From Aphrocallistes beatrix (Eukaryota; Porifera; Hexactinellida; Sceptrulophora; Aphrocallistidae), in assembly GCA_963281255.1 (NCBI GenBank), contig OY725503.1, forward strand, positions 1,364,001 through 1,428,000: 64,000 bases of DNA, in the 5' to 3' direction. The position numbers and the translations under genes were made by a program. The first letter of the stretch is position 1. Every line of letters starts with the position of its first letter. Of this stretch, positions 9,886 to 20,309 are shown piece by piece. The notes under the pieces were generated by a model. The model worked only from the letters and a program-made list of their open reading frames with translations, was not told the origin of the DNA and made no database searches.

Positions 9886-10090
9886 ATTGAGTATGATAGG
9901 TTAGATATTGGAATCATGAGTATATAATGGTTACACAACCCTAACATACTAATGATAGCATCACATAGCCCCAAAATAATTGATAACATTTTTAAATTAT
10001 TATGTCATCTTTAGGCATAAATAATTGAAAATTTGGCTAATTGGGAATAAATGAAGAAATATAAGATAGCATTAACATCGATACGGCAGG

Positions 10091-10273
10091 CAGTGTTTTT
10101 TAAAGCTAAATTAGAGGCCCAAAAGGACCTCTAATTTCTCTTCAGGGACCTCTAATTTCTTAACATTTTTATTGACATATACTTAGCTACATATATTTGT
10201 ACTGTTATGTTTTGTGGTAAGGGACCTCTAATCTTTTGCAGGGCCCTCTGAGCAAATCCTTAAAAAAACCCTG
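10091..10273. mobile_element. hAT-type MITE (CAGTGTTTTTTAAAG ends)
   Basis: CAGTGTTTTTTAAAGC on the left and CTTAAAAAAACCCTG on the right are inverted. The interior repeats AGGGACCTCTAATTTCT-like units three to four times, two of them with a truncated flank. CAGTG/CAGGG termini are typical of hAT MITEs, but no convincing 8-bp duplication remains. Confidence 0.55.
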
Positions 10274-10371
10274 GATACAGGTACGTATTAAATTCAGTAT
10301 TGCATCATTATCTCATGTGAAATAAATGCAGAAGTAGTAAGCATTACAATGTAATAATAGTTATAGTATAT

Positions 10372-10570
10372 CTGAGGCCTGCAACCTTTTGAATGAACTG
10401 TGCCAGTTTACCTATAATGTCAATATATTTATGACCTTGTGTGTCAGTGGTACGCCTGCCTAGGGTTAGCGACCACTGAATATACATAAATGTCAGTCTG
10501 TCGACCCACAAATATTTTCAACTCCGCGTGCCATCAATTAGGCTCGCGTGTCATAGTTTGCCGACCCCTG
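10372..10570. mobile_element. Old hAT-type MITE (CAGGGGTCGGCAAACTATG end)
   Basis: The right end read on the minus strand is CAGGGGTCGGCAAACTATG, a widespread hAT terminus. The left end CTGAGGCCTGCAACC is a diverged inverse of it. The interior is non-coding and the target duplication is degraded. Confidence 0.6.
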
Positions 10571-11310
10571 TAATACGTATATATATTTTCAAATTTTAAT
10601 TACATATTCATAACCACTTCAACTAATAAATAAGATTAAATAATCGCTTTATTAGCCAAGGAAATTTTGGCAGCTAGATCCAAATCTATGGTTTTGATTC
10701 ATTTTGAGAGAATGGCGAAAAGGTCAAATGTTTACTTTGGTCGAACATGAAAATATTCATGTGTTGTGGTGGCAGCACAAGTGTTCCCAGAGATACAAAA
10801 TTACATCAAGTTTAAGCGACTCTTTACTTTATATTAGCATTTCTAAAAGGTCACTTCAAATGGATAGAAAATAGGTACAGCTGAATACTGAATACTTGAC
10901 TATGAAAATTATCTATTCATTATTACCAACATTATTATTTCTCTAGTAGTAGTTAATAAAATACAATGTGTTACTCAAATTCCATACTAAACAGGTAAAA
11001 TTGGGATAGATCTCAGGGAAATTACTAAAACCACAATGTCTGCATTGTATAGTAATAATGCCCAGAACCGGAGTTTGAGGAATAATCGACAACGCTACTA
11101 CTCAGTACTTCCATTTACTACCGACAAACAAACCAATACGAAACTAAGATTCTGTACTAGCCTTTTCAACAGGTTTCAAATTAGTGACCTGAGTGCTGAC
11201 ATTTCAAAATCTCTTGCTAATTGCACTGGTAAAGGATATCGTCGGTGAATTTGGAATGGATTGTCCTATGATTTTCCTCAAAAATTCCCTGCAAACGAGG
11301 AACTACCATG
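10571..11310. other. intergenic, no gene seen
   Basis: AT-rich, with a short frame at 11036-11248 that has no recognisable domain. Nothing else stands out. Confidence 0.35.
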
Positions 11311-11318
11311 ATTTACAA

Positions 11319-11418
11319 CAATGGTTCTCAACCTTTTTTAATTTATCCGCGCGGACCCCTCCTTTTGACAATAATATAAAGTACGGACACCCTGTGGACC
11401 CCAGATTGAGAACCACTG
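11319..11418. mobile_element. hAT-type MITE, 100 bp, perfect 8-bp TSD
   Basis: CAATGGTTCTCAACCT and AGATTGAGAACCACTG are classic hAT terminal inverted repeats. ATTTACAA is duplicated exactly at 11311-11318 and 11419-11426. It is too short to encode anything and must have been mobilised in trans. Confidence 0.9.
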
Positions 11419-11700
11419 ATTTACAAGATATATATTTTTTTGAATCTTGGAATAAAGAATTCACCTTTCAATTCTTGGTGAAAGTTGTGATTTATTTCTT
11501 TAGCCTTTCTTTGTGAAGTGAAAATTATTTTGAATGAATCGAATCTAACAGCTCATAGAAACAAAATGTATTAATCATTGGTTTATTTGACATTAAATGT
11601 AAATTGAAACAATATCTAAGGAGAAAATTCCTGATTTACTTAAAAACATTCGTCTTAAATCCGACACATCATTGCATTGATGTGGATTTAAATACAAATA

Positions 11701-11813
11701 CAGCGCCGGCGCCACGGTTTTAGAAGTGGTCCGGTTTTTACTTAACCAGCCGGACCACTTTTGAAAAGTGGTCCGGTTAAAACCGTAACAACCGGCCAGT
11801 GGCGCCGGCCCTG
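11701..11813. mobile_element. Palindromic MITE (CAGSGCCGGCGCCAC ends)
   Basis: CAGCGCCGGCGCCAC on the left is inverse to GTGGCGCCGGCCCTG on the right. GAAGTGGTCCGGTT and AAGTGGTCCGGTTAAAACC inside extend the palindrome. A second copy at 20310-21409 is split by a P-like foldback element. Confidence 0.75.
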
Positions 11814-11936
11814 AAATAACCAAAATCAACGAATGCTAAATTATACCATACAACACAAAATATACAAACTATAACAATGGACAGAGAAAAGCTAGGCTGT
11901 GAATAAACAGAGCTACGAATCTACGTAGCCGCTTCA

Positions 11937-12771
11937 TTAATTGAGAAGAGAGTGCATGTGTGGAGGAGTTTTGTGCTTCAAAAGAGAGACGTGTTTCTGG
12001 ATTCCCAACAGGATGGGATGTGCGGAGGGAAATAACTGCGCAGCTTCGTATGACGTCATTCTCATCCTGAGATAGAAATCTACAATTTCAACTTCTGTCT
12101 TTTCTCGCAACCAAAAATTGACATCAATTTTACTCAGCTTATCCATGTAAATTCTCTTCAAGTGTAAGTTAGCTTCCCTCTTCCTCTCATCAAACCAGGC
12201 AAGAAAGTTCTCAGAGAGAATGAACGCACGATACAGTCCCTCCCAGTTCCCTTTTATGCCGATCACCTGCTGAGGTCCATTGGCAGCGAGAGTCTTAATG
12301 AAATCCTCAGTAACAAAGTTGCGTATCGTGGGAGGGGAAAGCCATGGGTTGATATCGCGATTGATGGGGATGAGAGATATGAAGTATCTCTCCAGTGGCA
12401 TCAGGAAATTTGAGGTGAGGTCCTCGAAATATTTTTTGATGATTAAATTCTGAGCTTCCATTGGACGCTTACCTTGAAGCGAAGGAGGCTTCTCGATTAG
12501 TTTTACAAAGCTCTTATCTTTCTGAGTGAAAGTTTTATACTTTGCAAAAATGCCCGATCTCGATTCCTGCCCGTTGGCATTGTTAGAGTTAGCCAATGTG
12601 CTATTCACTTTCCCTTCTATAAACCGCGGGTCTCCAATCCGGATCTGATTCGGCCAATGTTCGAGAACCTTTGCAAAATAAGGATTTGTCACTCCTAGTA
12701 TGACACCTGGTGGCACATGAGTTTTCTTGCTGTACTCTGAGAACGTAGTATCATGCACTGTGAAGTAAGGT
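11937..12771 (-). CDS. DENND6-type Rab GEF, exon 2 (C-terminal 278 residues)
   Basis: Second and last exon of the DENND6 (FAM116) orthologue; vertebrate DENND6A is a guanine-nucleotide exchange factor for RAB14 on endosomes. The exon follows an AG acceptor (CATCCTTAG, bases above 12771) and opens with PYFTVHD, then VPPGVILGVTNPYFAK, HWPNQIRIGD, RPMEAQNLIIKKYFEDLT, PLERYFISLIP and GPQQVIGIKGNWEGLYRAF, all matching the family in order. TAA is at 11937-11939. With exon 1 the product is 548 residues, somewhat shorter than the roughly 600 of vertebrate DENND6A. The frame that continues upstream of 12771 is intron read-through, not protein. Confidence 0.92.
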
Positions 12772-12956
12772 CTAAGGATGAAAAGATGCATGAAATGAAG
12801 CAAAAACAAAATAACATTAATTTCAAATAGAAAGTCGTTGCTTTTTACAAGAGATCCTGATAAAGAGACACATTTTAAATTATTGAAACTAATTTTCGAC
12901 TGTTCACCAGTGTGATAAGAATGTCGCCATAGGGTGACTGGGGTGGACACATCGTG

Positions 12957-12996
12957 TTAGTCGGTTGAGCAGTGTAAGCAAGCGAAGCGCGCTTGT
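12957..12996 (+). repeat. Family A repeat, terminal fragment
   Basis: Only the 3' terminus is left: GCAGTGTAAGCAAGCGAAGC followed by GCGCTTGT. It lies inside the DENND6 intron, about 190 bp beyond the splice acceptor. Confidence 0.7.
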
Positions 12997-13449
12997 TAGA
13001 TAATAAAGTTGCATCATATTTAATGGAGAGTTTACATTCAAAAGGAATTAATTGTCAAAGAAATGTAAATAAAAAACAAAAAAATTCCGAAAGTTAAAAA
13101 AATCGTCGGTGAACAAAATGGAAATCATCTCTTTCATCCTTTCATAGAAAAATAATTCCATAATCACAATAATAACCAAAATTTAGATTCAGGTGCGGGT
13201 GTTGAAATAAGGGATTAACTAATAGTGAATATTTCACTATAATGCTATAATCTTATCGATTTTTTAGATTTACTAGTATACATTATTATCTTACAAGTTT
13301 TCGGAGATATATACGTATGTATTTACGTGTTTAAGTAAGTATAATTCAGTTCATGTGGAGAACAATCCGCTCACACCATACCCTGTTTCGAACCAGGGAT
13401 TGGTTAGTATCTTCAGACTTATTCACATCACTCACAAAATTTCTTCTCC

Positions 13450-13816
13450 TGTGCAAGATCATTGAAATTTATTACCGACATATAAACAATATATACTTGT
13501 ATAAGTGCTTAAATCAGTAATAAAAATGTATGCAATCATCATTATATTACGCAACAAGCTATAATTACGACTAATTTAACCAATAAAACCAATAATATAG
13601 TTTTACAATAATGGGTCAATATGTTATCAAAATATATTGACCCATAACTGTAAAACTATAATATTTAGGCGAATAATTGGTTAAATTAGTCGTAATTATA
13701 GCTTGTTGCGCAAGATAATGATGATTACACACATTTTTATTACTGATTTAAGCACTTTTATGTATTGTTTAAATATGTCGGTAATAAGCTTCAATGATCT
13801 TGCACAGGAGAAGAAT
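13450..13816. repeat. Long imperfect palindrome inside the foldback element
   Basis: TCCTGTGCAAGATCATTGAA at the left is inverse to TTCAATGATCTTGCACAGGA at the right. The arms (about 175 bp) share GCGCAACAAGCTATAATTACG-type sequence and meet near 13625 around the TGACCCAT words. Such a palindrome could form a cruciform. Confidence 0.8.
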
Positions 13817-13833
13817 TTTTGGGGGCGCGTCGT

Positions 13834-14937
13834 TAGTCCTACTCCACATGTAGACGTTAGTCCTAATTCTGACTTGTAGGCGTTAGTCCTACTCCTAAAT
13901 TGGCATTAGTCCTACTATTTTCAGATGTAGGCGTTAGTCCTACTCCTAAGATTGGCATTAGTCCTACTATTTTCAGGTGTAGGCGTTAGTCCTACTCCTA
14001 AAATTGGCATTAGTCCTACTATTTTCAGATGTTGGCGTTAGTCCTACTCCTAAGATTGGCATTAGTCCTACTATTTTCAGATGTTGGCGTTAGTCCTACT
14101 CCTAAGATTGGCATTAGTCCTACTATTTTCAGGTGTAGGCGTTAGTCCTACTCCTAAAATTGGCATTAGTCCTACTATTTTCAGATGTTGGCGTTAGTCC
14201 TACTCCTAAGATTGGCATTAGTCCTACTATTTTCAGATGTTGGCGTTAGTCCTACTCCTAAGATTGGCATTAGTCCTACTATTTTCAGGTGTAGGCGTTA
14301 GTCCTACTCCTAAGATTGGCATTAGTCCTACTATTTCCAGATGTTGGCGTTAGTCCTACTATTTTCAGATGTTGGCGTTAGTCCTACTATTTTCAGATGT
14401 AGGCGTTAGTCCTACTCCTAAGATTGGCATTAGTCCTACTATTTCCAGATGTAGGCGTTAGTCCTACTCCTAAAATTGGCATTAGTCCTACTATTTTCAG
14501 ATGTTGGCGTTAGTCCTACTCCTAAGATTGGCATTAGTCCTACTATTTTCAGATGTAGGCGTTAGTCCTACTCCTAAAATTGGCATTAGTCCTACTATTT
14601 TCAGGTGTAGGCGTTAGTCCTACTCCTAAAATTGGCATTAGTCCTACTATTTTCAGGTGTAGGCGTTAGTCCTACTCCTAAAATTGGCATTAGTCCTACT
14701 ATTTTCAGATGTTGGCGTTAGTCCTACTCCTAAAATTGGCATTAGTCCTACTATTTTCAGGTGTAGGCGTTAGTCCTACTCCTAAAATTGGCATTAGTCC
14801 TACTATTTTCAGATGTTGGCGTTAGTCCTACTCCTAAGATTGGCATTAGTCCTACTATTTTCAGGTGTAGGCGTTAGTCCTACTCCTAAAATTGGCATTA
14901 GTCCTACTATTTTCAGATGTAGGCGTTAGTCCTACTC
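13834..14937. repeat. 52-bp tandem array, about 20 units
   Basis: The unit combines GGCGTTAGTCCTACTCC, TAAGATTGGCATTAGTCCT and ACTATTTTCAGATGT, and contains two related half-units each with a GTTAGTCCTACT/ATTAGTCCTACT core. Variants (AAAATT/AAGATT; AGATGT/AGGTGT; GTAGG/GTTGG) are shuffled along the array, as expected from unequal exchange. The inverse array is at 15219-15408. Confidence 0.92.
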
Positions 14938-15218
14938 CCACCTACTCCAATTGTCCACCATTTAAATGAGATATATGTAAGAAGAAAGGGAAGAGCAGCA
15001 TTTTGAGTTGAGAATATTAGCCAAAGACTGTGAAAGAGGCTTTTTGAATGAAGAGGTGGTTGAGTGGCATTTTAAGTGAGTGACAATGAATAACAGGGAT
15101 AAATGGCACCTTTTGGTGAGGATCAATTGAAATAGTATGATTTGCGCAGCATTTTGGATGAGATATGTGAAGGAGAAGCGGAAAGCAGCATTTTAGAACG
15201 GAATTTTAGAATAGAACT

Positions 15219-15408
15219 AACGTCTACAAATGCAAAAAGTAGAACCAATACCAATCTTAGGAGTAGGACTAACGCCTACACCTGAAAATAGTAGGACTAA
15301 TGCCAATCTTTGGAGTAGGACTAACGCCTACATCTGAAAATAGTAGGACTAATGCCTACATCTGAAAATAGTAGGACTAATGCCAATTTTTGGAGTAGGA
15401 CTAACGCA
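15219..15408. repeat. Inverted copies of the 52-bp unit
   Basis: Contains GGAGTAGGACTAACGCC, TACATCTGAAAATAGTAGG and ACTAATGCCAAT, the reverse complement of the main array. Together with 13834-14937 it lets the intron fold into a very long hairpin. The spacer (14938-15218) has its own AGCAGCATTTT repeats. Confidence 0.85.
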
Positions 15409-15637
15409 TGCGCCTCGAAATTTTGTGATGTGAATAAGTCTGAAGATACTAACCGATCCCTGGTCCAAAACATTCAGGGAGTACCATTGCCTTAATGTAT
15501 AGAATGCTATGGTATATGATATGATAAACGGCAAAGAAGATTGGATAAGGGCCAAATCACTTGAAAGCTTCAAAGAGAGGCCTGGCTTATTTTAATTTCG
15601 CAATGGACAATTATTAATAGACATAAACAAAAAGTAC

Positions 15638-16449
15638 CTGTAATCGTCTGCGTAGCGTAGTGGATGTATGAGAGAGACGAGAGCCTGTACGAAGTCAGAG
15701 CAGAGCTTGGGGGACGTTCCCATCACGAATATAGGCTCGTTGGTGAGCACCAGCTCCCACAGGAGGTTGGCCTGCGGGAGCACGCTCTGTAAGATATAGA
15801 ACAAGTTCAGCTCATTCACTGAACTCATAGCCGTGATTCCTGTCGGGAATTGGAATGTCGGAGGAGGCTCCTTCTTCTGCAGCTTGGTTGGAAGTTTGAC
15901 CGCCAGTATCTGTCCCATTACTGGCAGCTGTAGCCAGGATCCAGGCCGGATGTCCTGCCAGTGACACAGCTCCTGGTAGATCACCTCCAGAAAGCAGTCG
16001 TTCCCCTCCTTGAACGTCTCGGGGCCGACCCTCGCCATGAGGCTGGAGAACAGGTTGAAGTAAGGGAGGCGGGTGAGGAGGATGACCGACTTCTGGAAGT
16101 AGCCTCTGCGGATGCTGGCGTCCTTCGTCTGTCTGAAGTAGACGAAGCCGAAGGAGTGGTTCTGCTCCGGCCTCAGCACGAGCGGCATTGCGCCGGAGTA
16201 GGGGACAAGAGTGGGGTCGGCTCCCTCGCGCCGGGAACCGCTAGCCGGGATGCGGAAGTGGAACTGGATATCTCCGATCAGACCCGCATTGGAGTCGGGG
16301 AAAGCTAGGTAGCAGATGTTCGTCTTCTCATCCTCGGACAGAGGGAAGTTGGAAGGGTAGACCGCCTCCAATGCCTGGCCGATCTCAAGGTCGAATGTCA
16401 CTATACAGAAGCAGGATATCCAGTTGCTAGCTCTAGCTACACTGGCCAT
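15638..16449 (-). CDS. DENND6-type Rab GEF, exon 1 (N-terminal DENN region)
   Basis: First exon, 812 nt, starting at ATG 16447-16449 in a good context (G at -3 and G at +4). It encodes NWISCFCIVTFDLEIGQALE, EKTNICYLAFPDSNAGLIGD, FGFVYFRQTKD, RGYFQKSVILLTRLPYFNLF, LPVMGQILAVKLP, LLWELVLTNEPIFVMG and LVSLIHPLRYADDYR. These are the uDENN and central DENN blocks of DENND6/FAM116 in order. The protein is expected to activate an endosomal Rab (RAB14 in vertebrates) by GDP/GTP exchange. The exon ends at the GT donor read from 15637 downward. Its GC content is well above the flanks, as expected for a conserved exon in AT-rich DNA. Confidence 0.94.
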
Positions 16450-17539
16450 AGCAACTGCAGTAAGTTCTACTCACAGTTACAAATGTTGATTTAAAAGAAC
16501 CAAGTTTTATTAAATAATTCCGAGATAAAATATTCGTAGAAAATGTTGGTGCAATTCTAAAGTTTAATTGATTGTTGGATTTTTTCAAAATACTATTAGC
16601 CATCTATCAACCACCAATTGATTCAAAAGTAGGAAATTGTGAAAAAAGCGACCATTTGAAATTGGAAGAATGTTGAAATTTGGGATTCTGTACCGAAAAG
16701 CCTCCCAGATGCCCTTGGGCATCTGGGAGGCTTTTTTCTCACCCAAAACCCCACCTGGTCCCACAATTTTGAAAAGTAATTTTTCAAAAAATTCCAACCT
16801 AAAATCAATGTTCACTTTAACTCACAACGAAAGTAATTCATTGTCTTAAAAATATTCTTAAACAAAGGTACATAGAATTGTCTCTTCATAATGATAAATT
16901 TAGAATTTAACAAAAATGACTTTCTATGCAGTTGTAACCATTTAAAGCAAAAATCCCCAAAATGGGTAACTTTTGACTTTTTTGGGGCTTTCGGGGTACC
17001 AAAATCGTTATATGGGGCAACAACTTGTAACCGGAGCTTTTGCAGAATTTTCAATTTCCAAACCTTTGCCACAAACTCAGCGAGTTTTTATGCTATCGTG
17101 ATCCTCTCGACGGGAATCGACGGTATTATATCCAGGCGTAAAATTTCGTCAATATTACTAAAGTATTATTATAATCCGTAGTTAAAAAAATGATGAAATC
17201 GTGTAAAAGGTATGAAATCCCCAATTATCAGCTTTCCGTTGCTATAATTGCAACGAATCCATCGATTTTCTGTTTTGATAAAACATACTTAATGAAAGAC
17301 TTTGCGATGTTTCAAAATGTCTGTCAGATGTGAGACACGAAACCAGAAAACGTCATTTTAAGTCGCTGATTGCTGACAACAAATGAACTCATGTAGTTCT
17401 TTCCGTAAAGCACACACGACTCAAAACTCTCGGTGTGAAATAATAAAGTTGCGAATTCAAAATCATTTTCATCAAGAAATTTCTTGATGAATGTTTTGAG
17501 GTTGATTTTATGCTATTGACCAATTCCAATAGCAGAGAC
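16450..17539. other. DENND6 upstream region, no further gene seen
   Basis: AT-rich. The only striking structure is the perfect hairpin at 16696-16735. 17040-17130 weakly resembles 46695-46790 (shared ACTCAGCGAGT and AATCGACG words), possibly an old repeat. No promoter motif is convincing. Confidence 0.35.
16696..16735. repeat. Perfect hairpin, 19-bp stem, 2-nt loop
   Basis: AAAAGCCTCCCAGATGCCC, then TT, then GGGCATCTGGGAGGCTTTT. The two arms are exactly complementary, GC-rich in their inner part and isolated in AT-rich DNA about 250 bp upstream of the DENND6 start codon. Confidence 0.9.
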
Positions 17540-18055
17540 AGAGCTCTCTAAATTTTGACAGTGGTTTCCCTGCGAGAGATTCTCGAAGGAGAAACACAAG
17601 GAAATGATATGCATTTTGGGGCAACCAAATCTGTTCACGAACCCTTTATACATACCAATCATAGCTGGTGCACCATCAGTGCAGCAGGATATAATATTAG
17701 TTATATCGATTTCAGCCGAATTGAAATACCTATTGTGATGAAATAAACATCAAAAGACAAATGAAAATAAAATAACGGTACAATTTTAGTATTTTACCTC
17801 CCAAAGAACTTTTTGTTGTATCCGTATTCTAATACTTCATAATAAAATTGTACCGAAATAACAAAAATATTCTTACTTGTTTAGTGCGTCGGAAGTAAAA
17901 GCACCAGTTGCGGTTGTCAGTAAATCTGTCGAGAAGAGGAAGTCTTCGAGAATAATATCTTCAAATATGTAATATACCCATCCCAACGATTCGTCTAGCT
18001 GTAAAGCCAGAGGATTTACTTGATTAGCGGACAGGTATTCCTTCTTTATTCAGAA
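17540..18055 (-). pseudogene. hAT-like (ZBED5/FAM200 type) transposase relic
   Basis: On the minus strand 17885-18050 encodes NPLALQLDES...EDFLFSTDLLTTATG and 17565-17710 encodes TNIISCCTDGAPAMIGMYKGF, the order and spacing seen in hAT-derived transposases (LQLDEST and CTDGAPAM motifs). The two parts are separated by a small palindromic insertion (about 17775-17857). Short frames and the missing remainder show it is dead. Confidence 0.7.
17775..17857. mobile_element. Small palindromic insertion in the hAT relic
   Basis: CGGTACAATTTTAGTATTTT on the left is inverse to AATACTTCATAATAAAATTG and TACCG on the right. It interrupts the hAT coding relic, so it arrived later. Confidence 0.55.
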
Positions 18056-18321
18056 TATAACACTGATGGAATAAAACCATACAGCAATTAGGATTCGTGA
18101 TATTTTCAGTAAAAAAAGGAAATAAATTAATCAAAAGAGCTTTAAGAAAAAAAGCAATAGTCGGTACGATGGATAATATGTGAGTACTAATTTTTTCCCA
18201 ACAAAATAAAATGTGTCAATTTAAATTCGATTAGTATGTACATTTTTTGGGATAGTTGAAGATTTCTAAAAAAACAGTTGAACCAATGAATAAATTGTCC
18301 AAATTTAGCTCAGACATTTGT

Positions 18322-18873
18322 ATCAAACAAGCGCGCTTCGCTTGCTTGCGCTGCGCGGCTGTATAATTAACCAATGTCACCCCCAGGCGACCGAAGGTTT
18401 CCTTCGGTCGCCTGGGGGTGACATTGGTTAATTATAAGGGAGAAATCATCTCTAAATATGTCCATCTTAGTTTTAAAATCGATATCACTCGAAAAATCAC
18501 CAAATTTATCAATTTTAAAATTTTTGATGCGTAGTGATGACGTCATAACAGAGTGATGAGTCATCATTTTTTGATGATAGTTGCATCATATGTGAGGCGT
18601 GTTAGTATACAGATTCTATTAAAATTTCAGCCTTATATCTCCTATAATGGCTGAGTTATGCCCTAATAACTTTGTTGCTTAACTTTTAAAAATGTGACAA
18701 TGACGTCATAATTCCATGATGAGTCGATATTTTGCTCTGAGCTCAGAAATTATTGGAGCCATAGCCAAAGGACTCCCACATGCCAAAAATCAGCTTTCTG
18801 GGCCTGACAGTTTCTTCAATCAATTCGTTACAGATATATATATATATGTATATATATGTATATATATATATAT
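18322..18873 (-). repeat. Family A repeat, near full length, with a perfect inverted repeat
   Basis: Begins ACAAGCGCGCTTCGCTTGC and TTGCGCTGCGCGGC at the hairpin end, carries GATATCACTCGAAAAATCAC, ATGACGTCATAACAGAGTG and CATGATGAGTCGATATTTTG, and ends in a long TATATATG microsatellite. The terminal AGTAAGGA end is lost. At 18363-18435 it contains an exact inverted repeat absent from most other copies. Confidence 0.88.
18363..18435. repeat. Perfect inverted repeat, 35-bp arms, 3-nt loop
   Basis: Arm ATAATTAACCAATGTCACCC followed by CCAGGCGACCGAAGG is repeated exactly as its reverse complement after TTT. In other copies the same region reads straight from the AGGCG block into the GC-rich end, so the palindrome probably arose by inverted duplication of 35 bp. 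Confidence 0.95.
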
Positions 18874-19346
18874 ACTGCTTGAACAAAAGTATTCGTACAC
18901 CTCATAATTTCCCATACAAATAGTTATAATACTGATTTATTTCGCGAGTCAAGGTATTTAATTGGTAAGAGATACGTTTAATTTAACTTCAAATTCGAAT
19001 TCTCCATATTCGAATTACTCATTTTATGATCTTTCCACTCGATTAATCTCCCACAAGGTTAAATATTCTCAGACTGTGCCACCTCGTACCACTTATGCCA
19101 TCATATACAATGGTGATAACTCGTGATATGTGCCATAGGGTAGCAAATGCCAAAAATACTTAATTTTGAAGGAGAGTAATTAAGTTAAAAGCTTATAAAG
19201 TGGGTAATTTGATTGTGGAGAATTCGAATTTGAAGACAAATTAAGCGTATCTCTTACCAATTAATTCAAATATCGTCGCACTGCTGTCCTGGAACATGTG
19301 TAATAATGTAATCCAAAATACTTTCATAGAACTGATGTGAAATCAG
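18873..19346. mobile_element. Tc1-type palindromic MITE, copy 1
   Basis: The left end is ACTGCTTGAACAAAAGTATT and CGTACACC; AAAAGTATT-CACC termini are typical of Tc1-like elements. The right end is a diverged inverse (CCAAAATACTTTCATAG). Internal arms (GAGATACGTTTAATTTAACT versus AAATTAAGCGTATCTCTTAC) are inverse. Related copies are at 24941-25355 and 37860-38235. Confidence 0.65.
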
Positions 19347-20309
19347 AAAAGAAATTACCATTAGCCTGTTAAGGGAGTATGTCTATAATATCCGGAATGG
19401 AATGGGACCTTTATGGGAATAGGTATCTTTCCTCATTCTTTCAGAGTCTATGTAGAACATCACAGCTACAATTATATTGTAAATAATTTTTAAAAACTTT
19501 TACTCGCCCCATAAATTTGATACAGTAATCAAGTTGATACTAATTCTTATTGAATTACAATATCATAATTAATACAAATATGTTGATAAAAAAGAAAAAA
19601 AGTGTCGGTTAATAGCCCAATAGTAAATTCCTTCTATCATTTCTTCATAATTCATATCAAATTTCAAAACAAACCAACAATTTTTCTTCCGTTTTGTTAA
19701 TTCAAATTTATTTCAATATGAATGAGCTAATAAGAAACAATATATAAAAACGAACTTAGGTCAGGTTTGCTTTAATTAATTTAAAGAATCAATAACCCTT
19801 CCTCAAATAAATTTCACAAATTGTACTCAATTAAGCCCACATTAACAAAGTCCCTATATCATAAACATATTTTTGAGACCTTGGAATTGAAAATAAGGAA
19901 TCTGTTGATAAACATAGAATAAGATCAAAGTCAATTTAACTTTTGTATCCCAAATTGGCTAACTGTGTTGCTCATAAATGGTCGATAGGGGGGGCTACAA
20001 AAAATCCTGATAGGGACTACAACTATTAGAACCCCCGAGACCCCCGTAGCGCCACTGACCACATTGTTCCATGAGGCTGTTTACCCAAATCCTCATGACA
20101 AATTAATCACAAAAGGATAGTTCTAATTATATTCAAATCTATTTATAAATCTTTAAAAGTATTTATTAATATAAACAATTTCTCACAAATCTCACAAAAA
20201 AATATTTTTCAGAATGTATCTAAATGGCAGTAGGATACCTTGAAATTTCGCAAGATGTCGATCCCACTGAGATACACATCAGCTACTTCTGTGATCAACT
20301 AATAGTCTG
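19347..20309. other. intergenic, possible small MITE only
   Basis: AT-rich. 19979-20060 has G-run/C-run ends (GGTCGATAGGGGGGGCTAC and CCCCCGTAGCGCCACTGACC) that could be a small hAT-type MITE. Nothing coding is recognised. Confidence 0.35.

Larger units (their letters stand above)
13376..15511. mobile_element. Foldback element with P-like right end, inside DENND6 intron
   Basis: The left segment CCAGGGATTGGTTAGTATC, CTTCAGACTTATTCACATCA and onward is inverse to 15420-15470 (GATGTGAATAAGTCTGAAG, ATACTAACCGATCCCTGG). The right terminus read on the minus strand is CATAGCATTCTATACATTAA then GGC, matching the CATAG...ATAAGGC ends of the P-like elements at 20376 and 27875. The left end lacks CATAG and is truncated or diverged. 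The inside holds a smaller palindrome and a 52-bp tandem array in both orientations. No transposase is encoded. Confidence 0.8.
12772..15637 (-). other. DENND6 intron (2866 bp), filled by a foldback element
   Basis: The donor is ATTACAG|GTACTTTT just below 15638 and the acceptor CATCCTTAG|ACC just above 12771; joining them restores DDYRPYFT in phase 2, as in the family. The intron contains a Family A fragment and a 2.1-kb foldback transposon with a long tandem array, which accounts for most of its length. Confidence 0.9.

Noticed and set aside
12772-12950. Extension of the DENND6 exon 2 frame upstream to a Met near 12950
   Set aside because: An AG acceptor at 12772 joins perfectly with the exon 1 donor and restores DDYRPYFT; upstream residues do not resemble the family.
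13834-14937. CRISPR-like look of the regular repeats
   Set aside because: Units are contiguous 52-bp tandem copies without unique spacers, in an animal intron; a satellite within a transposon explains them.
15961-16308. 115-codon plus-strand frame rich in charged residues
   Set aside because: Antisense of DENND6 exon 1.
16696-16735. Bacterial-type rho-independent terminator
   Set aside because: The hairpin plus T-run looks like one, but the window is animal nuclear DNA with spliced genes.
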